Assembly (NCBI GenBank): GCA_902778135.1
Contig: CACYWP010000003.1
Coordinates: forward strand, 148,476 to 212,475
DNA length: 64,000 bases
Direction: 5' to 3'
Origin: an uncultured Coriobacteriaceae bacterium
GTDB lineage: Bacteria; Actinomycetota; Coriobacteriia; Coriobacteriales; Atopobiaceae
Of this stretch, positions 34,717-42,599 are shown in pieces. The notes under the pieces were generated by a model. The model saw only the letters and a list, made by a program, of their open reading frames with translations, was not told the DNA's origin and did not search any database. A program made the position numbers and the translations under genes. Every line of letters starts with the position of its first letter. The first letter of the stretch is position 1.

Positions 34717-35038
34717 CCGATGTCACCCCCATCACATTGCCATAGCGATCGAGCCTGGGGCAGCAGCCGCCACGGTCGTTGACCACGTACTGGATGCCGG
34801 TGTCCGGGTCGATCATGACGTACCAGCGGATCGCCTCGCCGTCATGCGTCCAGCTCACCGTCATGGAGTCGTGCGTCGGGTTGGGCCGCCGTTCTGCCTC
34901 GGTGGGCACCTCGAGGAACTCGGAGCCCAGCCACAGGACCATCGCGAGGATCGAGACGAGCAGCGCCGCGACAAGGATAACGGCGCATCCGCTCGGCCGG
35001 GGCTCCGGCTCCCTCGGCGTCGGCCTTCCGCCAGCCAT
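34709..35038 (-). CDS. Membrane-anchored DUF6440-like protein
   Basis: 109 residues: a Pro/Arg-rich start, one transmembrane helix (about 18-38), then a small domain WYVMIDPDTGIQYVVNDRGG resembling DUF6440 (which has a V-D-TG-QY pattern). The ATG overlaps the lysin stop (ATGA), so it is translated as part of the lysis cassette. Role unknown; a spanin-like function is unlikely in a Gram-positive host. Confidence 0.6.
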   Translation of the reverse strand: MAGGRPTPREPEPRPSGCAVILVAALLVSILAMVLWLGSEFLEVPTEAERRPNPTHDSMTVSWTHDGEAIRWYVMIDPDTGIQYVVNDRGGCCPRLDRYGNVMGVTSDG

Positions 35039-35895
35039 CACGACCACGCCCCATCGTTGAGAGACTCCTGGATCGCCTTGGCGGTCGGCGTGTCGATCAC
35101 ACCGGCCTTGGCGTCGCCGATGTCGTAGCCGTGCAGGACGAGCCACCCCTGGACCATGCAGATCGTCCCTCGGGCTATGACGCCAGTGGGGTTCGGGACG
35201 CCCACCTTCACCTGGACCGCCTCCATGAGGGCCGAGCCCGACCCGTCGTAGTCCGAGATGGAGACGAGCGCGGGCCAGAGGCCCTTGTACTCGGCGCGCT
35301 GTCCGGTCACCACGCCGTCGACGATCGTGCCGCACTGCCTCTGCCACTCGGTCACGTCCGCCTTTCCGAGCTTGCCGGTCACAGGCAGCGTCCCATTGTT
35401 GGACGATGTCCCATTGCCGTTGGACGATGTCCCATTGGAGCCCGCGTAGCGCAGGATGCAGTCCCACCCCCTGGAGTAGGTGTAGACGGGCCGCGTGTTG
35501 GTCTCGCCTCCGGTCTGGTCGCCCGACTGGCCGCCACGTGCCCGGCCGCTCTCGTCGATGGATGCCTGAGCCACCGTCGCGTTCCAGCCGTAGCCGTCGA
35601 TCACGACGCAGACGTGGCACTCGTCATTGAGCAGGATGTCGCCGGGGCGGCAGGTCTGGATGTCGGCGGCAAGGCGCCTCCACCCGCGAGCCGTCAGGTT
35701 GTCGCTGAGATCACCCGTCCACGAGGCGTTGCCGGTATCGAATCCGGCCTCACGGAGGGCGAACACGACGAGCGACGAGCAGTTCGACTCGCCGCCCACC
35801 CGTATGTCCCAGCGGTTCCCCTGGTCGTAGCCCAGGTCGGCCTCCTCGCACCAGTAGCGCATGCGCTCGCAGAGCTTGGAGATGCTCCCGGCCAT
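35038..35895 (-). CDS. Endolysin: Amidase_5/NlpC-like peptidoglycan hydrolase with wall-binding repeats
   Basis: 285 residues. The N-terminal Cys/His hydrolase has RYWCEEADLGYDQGNRWDI and NCSSLVVFALREAG with the catalytic Cys (39), and CHVCVVIDGYG with the His. A Ser/Asn/Gly linker (SNGTSSNGNGTSSN) separates it from a C-terminal domain with two peptidoglycan-binding-like units (QRQCGTIVDGVVTGQ and GDAKAGVIDTPTAKAIQESL), the arrangement found in lysins of coriobacterial phages. It sits 3 nt downstream of the holin gene and needs the holin to reach the wall. Confidence 0.88.
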   Translation of the reverse strand: MAGSISKLCERMRYWCEEADLGYDQGNRWDIRVGGESNCSSLVVFALREAGFDTGNASWTGDLSDNLTARGWRRLAADIQTCRPGDILLNDECHVCVVIDGYGWNATVAQASIDESGRARGGQSGDQTGGETNTRPVYTYSRGWDCILRYAGSNGTSSNGNGTSSNNGTLPVTGKLGKADVTEWQRQCGTIVDGVVTGQRAEYKGLWPALVSISDYDGSGSALMEAVQVKVGVPNPTGVIARGTICMVQGWLVLHGYDIGDAKAGVIDTPTAKAIQESLNDGAWS

Positions 35896-35898
35896 CGC

Positions 35899-36096
35899 CT
35901 ACACCTCCACCTCGGGAAGCCCGGTCGCGATGCTGGTGAGGACGCTCACGATGCCGGAGAGCGCCGCACCGCTCGCGACCCCGACCCAATCGACGGTGGT
36001 GACCCCGACGGCGTTGGTCCCGATCAGGGCGACGGCGGTCTGCGCCATGGTGCGCAGCGCGCGTATGCCTGCGGCCTTCCAGAATAGCTTGGTCAT
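35899..36096 (-). CDS. Phage holin, r1t family
   Basis: 65 residues. KLFWKAAGIRALRTMAQTAV followed by a Gly-containing helix and a second hydrophobic segment (GAALSGIVSVLTSIATGLP) matches the r1t holin pattern, in which the helices line a membrane pore. Position directly before the lysin supports the call. Confidence 0.85.
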   Translation of the reverse strand: MTKLFWKAAGIRALRTMAQTAVALIGTNAVGVTTVDWVGVASGAALSGIVSVLTSIATGLPEVEV

Positions 36097-36099
36097 TGC

Positions 36100-36384
36100 T
36101 CAGTCCTCCTTGTTCTCCAGACGGTCGAGCCGCCTGGCATGGTCGTTGACCTTCGTTTCGATCTTTCCGATTCGCGTGGCGTGGTCGTCGAGCTTCCTGT
36201 CGAGCGCGCGCACGTCCTCCCGCGTGTCGCGGGTGGTGTCGCTGATGTAGTCCAGCTTGTCGCGAATCGCCTGAGTGTTGGCGATCTCGCCCTTCTTGTC
36301 GCGCGCGAAGCTGAGAACGAGCGCGAGCCCTGCCACCAGGGCCGAGACTATCGCCACGATCTCGTTGACTGTTATGGTCCTCAC
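36100..36384 (-). CDS. XhlA-like membrane protein with coiled coil
   Basis: 94 residues: a transmembrane helix (VNEIVAIVSALVAGLALVLSF) followed by a long heptad-patterned coiled coil (RDVRALDRKL-like segments). This inverted order (helix first) differs from classical XhlA, where the helix is C-terminal. Three nucleotides separate its stop from the holin ATG. Probably supports holin action. Confidence 0.7.
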   Translation of the reverse strand: MRTITVNEIVAIVSALVAGLALVLSFARDKKGEIANTQAIRDKLDYISDTTRDTREDVRALDRKLDDHATRIGKIETKVNDHARRLDRLENKED

Positions 36385-36407
36385 CCCCTCCCGCCCAGTC
36401 GGGGCAC

Positions 36408-36431
36408 AAAAAGCGGCCCCTTTCGGGGCCG
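36408..36431 (-). terminator. Terminator between tail-fibre gene and lysis cassette
   Basis: CGGCCCC-N4-GGGGCCG is followed on the minus strand by TTTTTG. A second hairpin, CATCCGGCCAC with GTGGCCGGATG (36493-36519), lies closer to the fibre stop. It would limit read-through into the lysis genes and so reduce their level relative to the tail genes. Confidence 0.8.
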
Positions 36432-36532
36432 TCGGGTCGGTTGGGTTGTCGTACCTGCCACGACGTTCGACTGCCTAGGTTGCTTGGCGGGCATCCGGCC
36501 ACACGAGGTGGCCGGATGTAGCCGGATCAGGG

Positions 36533-39500
36533 CTAAATCGAGAAGCCGAGGGCCACGCCGCGCTCATAGTAGGCGCCGCTGTAGTTGACGGTGCCGTTGT
36601 TGTAGACAGTGCGGGCGTACGGCCCGCTGTGCGCGGAGCGGAGCCACCAGTACGTGGAACTCGTGGTTCCGACGACCATCTTCTGGCGGTTCGTGGATCC
36701 GTCGAACAAGTCGGTGTACATCGGTCCACTCGTCTCGTAGCCGGTGCCGAAGATCTCGCGCGCGGACGGAATCCAGAGGGTGTCGGTCGTCAGCATGTCG
36801 GCGACCATGGCGTCGGAGGCGCTCCATCCGTCGCTGTACTTCTTGACCGCCTTTATCGCGGCCGCCACGTTCGCCGGGACGAGCGGGAGGATCGTGTCGG
36901 CGAGGTAGGTGCGCATCTCGCAGTGCTCCCAGCCGCCGGTCATGCCGGTGCCCACCTGGTACTTGGTGCTGTCCTCGGGGTCGGCCGCGCGGGACGGGTT
37001 CATGCGGTGCTTGGTGGCGAGCAGCTCCATGCCCACGAACGAAAGCGTGGCGTTGCCGCCCCCTGCCGCCAGCTCGTCGACTCCCTTGCCCACGATCTGC
37101 ATGTTGATCGTGCCCTGGGCGCCGAGGTCCAGCGGCTTGTAGTTGCCCACCTTGTAGAGTCTCGCCGCCGTGCCGTTGGTGACGTTGGCGATGATGGTGT
37201 CCCAGCTGTCGGTGATCTCTGCCACCTGCACGGGGCTCTGGAACTGGGCGTAGCAGTCCATGTTGGCCTGCACGTTGGTCGGGGTCGGGTTCCAGCCGAT
37301 GAAGGGCAGGGACGCGTCGTCTGGGTTCACCGGGGTAGCGCCGCCGTAGGTGGCCGATCCCCCCTGCTGCACCGTCTGGGTGTCGAGCAGCGTGGACCCG
37401 TTGTAGAAGCGCACCGTGTAGGTGGGGATGTAGCTCGCCGTGTAGGTCTGGTTTCCGGTGACCGTCGAGGGCGTCGGGGTCCACCCACGGGCCGTCTGCC
37501 CCTGGTAGGTCGGCGTGGCGCCGTTGTAGCTCGGGGTTGCGCCGTACGGGACGTTCTCGTCGGTCTCGAGCGTCGTGTTGTCGGCGTTCTTCCAGGTGAT
37601 CGTGTAGGTGCGCACGGTCCGGCTGTAGGCCGCGTAGACGGAGCGGTCGGCGGTGACGTTCTGGGTCGCCGTCGGGTCCGCCACCTGCGCGTCCATGTCG
37701 CGGTTCCAGCCCACGAACGCGTAACTGTACTGCGCCGTGCTCGTGCGGCTCGGGGTACTGGACCAGGTGCCACTGCCGCCGTCGGCGATCGCCTCGGTGT
37801 GCAGGAGCTGGGTCCCGTCGAAGTTGTAGTAGTAGAGGTTGCTCGTGATGTGGTTGTACGTGATCTCGATGTCCGGGTAGCGCGCCTCCATCGCCGCGAG
37901 CCATGCCCCGGTAACGGAGTCGAGGCCCCTGATCGTGCCGCTCACGACCGCGCTGTCGAGGTTGTTGCCGCTCTCGTCCAGGCCGCGCATGGTGTCCAGC
38001 TTGTCGTAGAAGGCCTCGATCTCGGCCGCCGTGCTCACCGTCATGTCGAGTCCGATGATGCGCACGCGCGCGTTGGTCGGGATGGCGTTCAGGATCGAGA
38101 GGATGGGCAGGGCCGTCCCGCAGTTCTCGATGCGCAGCGTCGAGACGTTGGCGTACGAGGGCATGGCGAAGGACGTGATGCCGGGCTGGTTCCTCACGGT
38201 CAGGTTGGCGATGGTCGCGGGCAGGTGCAGCGTCTTGAGCAGGCCGCCCACAGGGAGCGCGCACGAGGTGATCGCGGTCCCCTCCATGTAGACGTGCTCG
38301 ATGTTGGCCGCGCCGGACAGGTCGAGCGCGCCTGCGAGGGACGTGCAGTTGCGTGCGTCGACCGATGCCAGGAACGGGTTGGTTCCGACGGAGAGCCCCG
38401 TGAGGTTCTCGTTCGTGTAGCCGCTGGCGTCGCTGCCGACCTTGATGCTCTGCAGCTTGGTCGCCATGGAGAAGTCCGCGAAGCCCACCTTGAGGCCGGA
38501 CAGGTCTCCCACGCTCGCAAGCTGGGACGCCGAGTAGATGTAGATCTCGGTGTCGTTCACGTTGGAGAGAGGGCAGACGAGGGTGGTGGGCACGTCGTGC
38601 TCGCCGCGCTCGGTGACGAGGTAGGAGCCGTACTTGACCGCAGGGTAGATGTCCGCGTACGGGGTGACCGTGATGTCTGCCTTGGCGTAGCCTCGGAGCT
38701 GGATCACCTCGGAGAGGGCGTCGCCAGCGTTCCACTTGGAGTCCATGTACCTGAAGCGGTTGTAGAGCCACCAGCGCCGCTGCTCGGCCTTCGAGCCCTG
38801 CAGCATGGGCAGGTACACGTCGGTCGGAAGCTTGCCGGAGTCTGGCCTCACCAGGGGGTCCAGGTACTTGAACTGGGCGTCCTCGTTGAAGATCGCCTCG
38901 GGCCACTTGGACTGGTGGCTTGCGAAGCGGCCCTCAACCACGTCGTAGGACATGGCGCCGCCGGAGCGGATCTGCTGGTACATCGTCACGATCTCGGCCG
39001 GGAAGGCGTCGCGCACGTTGTTCCAGAGAACGGAGCCCTGGCCGTTGAACACGTCGGCGCCGCCCGAGAGGTGGTCGGTGTCCTCGAGGGAGTAGCCGAA
39101 CACCAGAGAGCCCTCGTTGTTCGTACCGATGGCGGTGTCCATGTCGTAGGGCTCGGCGACGGCCTTGCGGTCGATGGCCGTGAGCCCCGTTGCCTCGGAG
39201 CCGGAGAATCCGATGAACAGGTTCTTGGCACGGCTGTCGACCATCAGGAAGGTCTCCGTGAAGATGTAGTAGAAGACGAAGCTGTCGACCTCGGCATACC
39301 TGCCGAACTCGTTACGGAACCTCGCCAGGCGGTACTCCGCCGTGTCGTGGTCGTACGTGACCGCCGCGTCGCCGGTGCCGTAGGTGACCGGGCTCGCCAG
39401 CGCGTCGCCGGTGGCCTTGGAGCGGTCGCAGGACACGACGAAGGACTGCAGCTCCTGCAGCTTGGCGAAGTTGATCCACTCGTCGGACGGGAAGCGCGCC

Positions 39501-42058
39501 TCGTAGTCGTAGCGCCACGCCTCCTTGGCCTCTCCGGTGGTCGGGTCGGTGATCATCGTCTGGTCGAAGGTGTCGGTGAGGAAGAGCATCAGGTCGCTCG
39601 TGTTGTTCTGGAACTCCCAGCTCTCCATCTCGCCGGTGTAGCCGTAGGGCTCCGGGGCGCGCTTGGGCAGGTTGAAGTTGTACTTGCCAAGGAAGCTCAC
39701 CTGGCCGCGAGGCGTGCGCCAGAACACCACGATCGGGAAGCCGTAGATGCCCTTGCGCACCAGCGGGTTGGCGATCTCCTCAGGGCGCTTGTACGGGTCG
39801 GCGTCGCAGAACAGCTTCACCAGCTCGACGTTGTTGGCGCCCTCGGACGATGCCACGTCCGCCTTGAGCACGAAGCGGTTGAACGGGATAACGGTGTCGG
39901 CGAGGGCGTAGGTGTCGGCGTGCTCGCCGCCCGCCATCTCGAAGCCTCCCTTGAACTGCATGTCGTAGTTCTTGCGGGCGTAAGGCGCGGAGCTCGTGCC
40001 CTGCACGTTCGCCTGGCAGCCCTCGAAGTCGAAGGACTTGGCGGGGTTGACTGGATCCACATAGGAGCCGGAGACCGTCTTCTTGTCCCCCTTGTACTGC
40101 GGCAGCTCGGCGCACTCGATGATCATGTAGGGCAGGTCGGACGGGAGCTTCTCGATCACCACCTGGCCGTACTCGTCGTACACGTCGTTGTGCTCGTAGC
40201 GAGAGAGCATGAGGGTCACGTCCTGAGTGTCGGCGATCCAGTTGCGCAGCACCTGGTAGCTCGTCAGGTCGTTGTCGTAGACGCGGATGTGGTAGAGGTC
40301 GACGTTGCTGTAGGCGGAGCCCATGGAGATGCCCACCGGAACCTGCTGTGCGAAGTCGTCGTCGTCCGCGTACTGCACGGCGCCGCTCATGATGCCGTTG
40401 ACGTAGACCAGCAGCAGGCGGTACTCGGAGCGCTTGCCTGCCACGAAGGCGATGCGGACGTGCTCCTCCTCCTTGAACTGCGTGCTGATCTCGCTCTGCT
40501 CGGACGACAGCATGGCGCGCTGGGGCGTGATCTGGAAGCCGCGGCCGCCGCTCATGCAGGAGATGATCGGCTCGTCGTAGTCCAGCACGTCGCGCACCGC
40601 GAACTCGAGCTCGATGGTCTTGCCGGTAGTGCGGAAGTCCTGCGCGAACGGCTGGAACGGGATGCTCACGCGGGCGTCGCCGGAGACGCGCAGGGCGGTG
40701 ATTCCGTCGTCGTCGCGGATCCAGCCGTCCGACGTGAAGTTGAAGCCCGTGAGCACTGCGGAGACGCCGCTCTCGGTCTCGGTGTCGCGCCAGGTCTCGG
40801 GGTGGGTCTCGCTGTTCGACCTGCCGGTGCTCGTCAGGTGCAGCGCCAGCGCGTCGCTCTCGGGCTCGATGTCCATGTCGGTGCGCTCGACCGTCAGGAC
40901 GATCGTCTGGGTGGTGGTGCCGGAGGCGATCGCGAGCGTGAGCCTGCCGGAGGAGTCGGCGCGGTAGCTCCAGACCTGCTCGGTGCGGTCGACGGACAGC
41001 CTGGAGATCGTGCGGCCGTTCGCCGAGAGCGTCACGTCCGAGTTGAGGGAGCCGGGGGTGTAGACGGTGTACGGGATGTCCAGCGTCTCGTACTGCGTGG
41101 CGGTGTCTCGGTCGAAGCGCACGGCGACCACCGGGGCGGTGATGCCGTCCTCGACCACGGACAGGCTGTAGTAGAGCTCGTTGGACTTGGCCACCAGGCC
41201 GTCCACGAGGCCGGTGAACCACACTCGCAGGGTGTGGGCGCCGTGCTCCATGGCGGGAAGTGCCTGCGTCTGCTGGCGGCCGGAGGTTGTGACGGTGGCC
41301 GTCGCGACCTCGCTGCCGTCCACCTCGAAGTGCACGGTCTTCTCGAGCGCGCCGAACGGGGTGTAGGTGTAGCCGATCACCTGGCCTGCCGCGAAGGGCG
41401 CGGAGGTGTCGAAGGAGCTCTCGATCGTGAGGTTGACCACGCTGATCGTGTAGCTCAGGACGCGGCTCTGGTCGTACACGTCCGTCACGCGGATCTTGAC
41501 CTTGTTGGTGCCGAGGGTGAGGTAGTCGCCGACGTTGACCGACACGATGCCCTGCGCGACGTTGAGGGTCCGGCGGATCACGTCGTTCACGGTGACGGTG
41601 AGGGTGCCGTCGCCGGTGCTCTCGCCGTCCTCGATCGAGGACCACGAGATCGCCAGGACGCACGAGGCGCCGAGGCTCACGGAGGCGGCGCGCCAGCCCG
41701 TCTGGTCGGTCGCCGTGATCTTGGCGTTGGTCGAGCTGCCGCCGCCACCGCCTCCCCCGCCGCCTGCCGCGAGGGGGATGCCGTTTGCGCTGACCTGCTC
41801 GCGGTACGTCGGGTAGACGTAGCCGGTCTCCTCGTCCTGGTACAGGCCTAGGTCGTCCGGGTCGATGGAGAAGTCTGCCGTGCGCTCCTTGAGCATGTCG
41901 ATGTCGGCCAGGATGGGCTCGATGTCGGACGGGTTGACGAGTCCGAGGAACTCGCCTCGGTCGTATGTCTCGGCCCCACCGTCGGCCAGGCCGCCCACGT
42001 CGAGCTCGGGGACCTCGGGCTCCTCGACCTCGAGGATGATGCTACTGCTGTCCGCCAT
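36533..42058 (-). CDS. Giant tail-tip/fibre protein with LRR-like, InlB-like and DUF6273-like domains
   Basis: 1,841 residues, the largest gene of the prophage. An acidic N-terminus is followed by a run of nine Gly (99-107), then Ig-like beta segments, a concanavalin-like part, and a middle block (about 630-1130) of the kind found in CotH-like and phage adhesion proteins. LRR-like repeats follow near 1155-1330, then three repeats of the Listeria-Bacteroides (InlB B-repeat) type near 1420-1610, ending in FVGWN/GW and YAAY/YAQF. The C-terminus (YWWLRSAHSGPYARTV ... GVALGFSI) resembles DUF6273/C-type lectin folds. Such modules bind carbohydrate or protein receptors, so this is the likely host-recognition protein. 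Confidence 0.78.
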   Translation of the reverse strand: MADSSSIILEVEEPEVPELDVGGLADGGAETYDRGEFLGLVNPSDIEPILADIDMLKERTADFSIDPDDLGLYQDEETGYVYPTYREQVSANGIPLAAGGGGGGGGGSSTNAKITATDQTGWRAASVSLGASCVLAISWSSIEDGESTGDGTLTVTVNDVIRRTLNVAQGIVSVNVGDYLTLGTNKVKIRVTDVYDQSRVLSYTISVVNLTIESSFDTSAPFAAGQVIGYTYTPFGALEKTVHFEVDGSEVATATVTTSGRQQTQALPAMEHGAHTLRVWFTGLVDGLVAKSNELYYSLSVVEDGITAPVVAVRFDRDTATQYETLDIPYTVYTPGSLNSDVTLSANGRTISRLSVDRTEQVWSYRADSSGRLTLAIASGTTTQTIVLTVERTDMDIEPESDALALHLTSTGRSNSETHPETWRDTETESGVSAVLTGFNFTSDGWIRDDDGITALRVSGDARVSIPFQPFAQDFRTTGKTIELEFAVRDVLDYDEPIISCMSGGRGFQITPQRAMLSSEQSEISTQFKEEEHVRIAFVAGKRSEYRLLLVYVNGIMSGAVQYADDDDFAQQVPVGISMGSAYSNVDLYHIRVYDNDLTSYQVLRNWIADTQDVTLMLSRYEHNDVYDEYGQVVIEKLPSDLPYMIIECAELPQYKGDKKTVSGSYVDPVNPAKSFDFEGCQANVQGTSSAPYARKNYDMQFKGGFEMAGGEHADTYALADTVIPFNRFVLKADVASSEGANNVELVKLFCDADPYKRPEEIANPLVRKGIYGFPIVVFWRTPRGQVSFLGKYNFNLPKRAPEPYGYTGEMESWEFQNNTSDLMLFLTDTFDQTMITDPTTGEAKEAWRYDYEARFPSDEWINFAKLQELQSFVVSCDRSKATGDALASPVTYGTGDAAVTYDHDTAEYRLARFRNEFGRYAEVDSFVFYYIFTETFLMVDSRAKNLFIGFSGSEATGLTAIDRKAVAEPYDMDTAIGTNNEGSLVFGYSLEDTDHLSGGADVFNGQGSVLWNNVRDAFPAEIVTMYQQIRSGGAMSYDVVEGRFASHQSKWPEAIFNEDAQFKYLDPLVRPDSGKLPTDVYLPMLQGSKAEQRRWWLYNRFRYMDSKWNAGDALSEVIQLRGYAKADITVTPYADIYPAVKYGSYLVTERGEHDVPTTLVCPLSNVNDTEIYIYSASQLASVGDLSGLKVGFADFSMATKLQSIKVGSDASGYTNENLTGLSVGTNPFLASVDARNCTSLAGALDLSGAANIEHVYMEGTAITSCALPVGGLLKTLHLPATIANLTVRNQPGITSFAMPSYANVSTLRIENCGTALPILSILNAIPTNARVRIIGLDMTVSTAAEIEAFYDKLDTMRGLDESGNNLDSAVVSGTIRGLDSVTGAWLAAMEARYPDIEITYNHITSNLYYYNFDGTQLLHTEAIADGGSGTWSSTPSRTSTAQYSYAFVGWNRDMDAQVADPTATQNVTADRSVYAAYSRTVRTYTITWKNADNTTLETDENVPYGATPSYNGATPTYQGQTARGWTPTPSTVTGNQTYTASYIPTYTVRFYNGSTLLDTQTVQQGGSATYGGATPVNPDDASLPFIGWNPTPTNVQANMDCYAQFQSPVQVAEITDSWDTIIANVTNGTAARLYKVGNYKPLDLGAQGTINMQIVGKGVDELAAGGGNATLSFVGMELLATKHRMNPSRAADPEDSTKYQVGTGMTGGWEHCEMRTYLADTILPLVPANVAAAIKAVKKYSDGWSASDAMVADMLTTDTLWIPSAREIFGTGYETSGPMYTDLFDGSTNRQKMVVGTTSSTYWWLRSAHSGPYARTVYNNGTVNYSGAYYERGVALGFSI

Positions 42059-42377
42059 AGCTCAGCACCTCCTTGAGCAGGTTGTCGTGGACCATGATCG
42101 TGTGCTTCTTGGTGGCGTTGCGCAGGCCGTTCACGTCGATGTAGTTGACCTGCACGCTGCAGGGGCCCTCCACGAACTGCGCGGTCTGCTGCTGGGTGAG
42201 GGTGATCTGGATGTCGGAGTCCTCTCCGTCGAACTCGATGTTGGTCGCGGGGACGGTGAGGATGGTCTCGGACCTGCTCCCCTTGGGCTTCTGCGTGAAC
42301 GTGACGTACACGTCGTACTCGCTCAGGTCGAGCCCCTTCACCTTGAGGGCGTCGGTGGGTGTGGTGTAGCGGATCAT
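42042..42377 (-). CDS. Small tail-associated protein
   Basis: 111 residues, beta-rich (DVYVTFTQKPKGSRSETILT, IQITLTQQQTAQF, CSVQVNYID). It ends inside the fibre gene (17-nt overlap). GGAGGAC lies before the ATG at 42377. The pattern resembles small proteins next to fibre genes in Gram-positive siphophages, whose function is not known. Likely a fibre-attachment or assembly protein. Confidence 0.6.
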   Translation of the reverse strand: MIRYTTPTDALKVKGLDLSEYDVYVTFTQKPKGSRSETILTVPATNIEFDGEDSDIQITLTQQQTAQFVEGPCSVQVNYIDVNGLRNATKKHTIMVHDNLLKEVLSYGGQQ

Positions 42378-42390
42378 TCGTTTGTCCTCC

Positions 42391-42591
42391 TTACTGCGAG
42401 AGCTTGTTGTCGCGCACGTACGCGCGGATGGACTCGATGTTTTCACGCAGGTCGTCGTCGGTGACGAAGAACGTGCGGGAGTCGTTGGTGCTCACCAGGT
42501 CACCGGTCTCGTCGTCGATGGTGTCGTAGGTGAAGCTGACACGGTCGCTGCCGTTGTAGTTGATCACCATAAAGCTCGATAGTACTTTCAC
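42391..42591 (-). CDS. Small tail-associated protein with GTG start
   Basis: 66 residues: VLSSFMVINYNGSDRVSFTY, an acidic middle, and a helical C-terminus (ENIESIRAYVRDNKLS). Start taken as GTG at 42591 since AGGAGGAG lies 4 nt upstream. Situated between Tal and the fibre genes with only 8 nt spacing on the Tal side. Unknown function. Confidence 0.6.
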   Translation of the reverse strand: MKVLSSFMVINYNGSDRVSFTYDTIDDETGDLVSTNDSRTFFVTDDDLRENIESIRAYVRDNKLSQ

Positions 42592-42599
42592 GTCTCCTC

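Noticed and set aside
36533..36700. Variable region of a diversity-generating retroelement at the fibre C-terminus
   Set aside because: The lectin-like end with several AAC codons raised the idea, but no template repeat or reverse transcriptase gene was found in the window.
36629..41851. A 1,740-codon open frame on the plus strand opposite the tail-fibre gene
   Set aside because: It is a GC-rich shadow of the real gene: long Val/Gly/Arg/Asp runs, no domain pattern and no ribosome site. Similar antisense frames opposite addAB (12078-15347) and dnaE (4763-6508) were dropped for the same reason.
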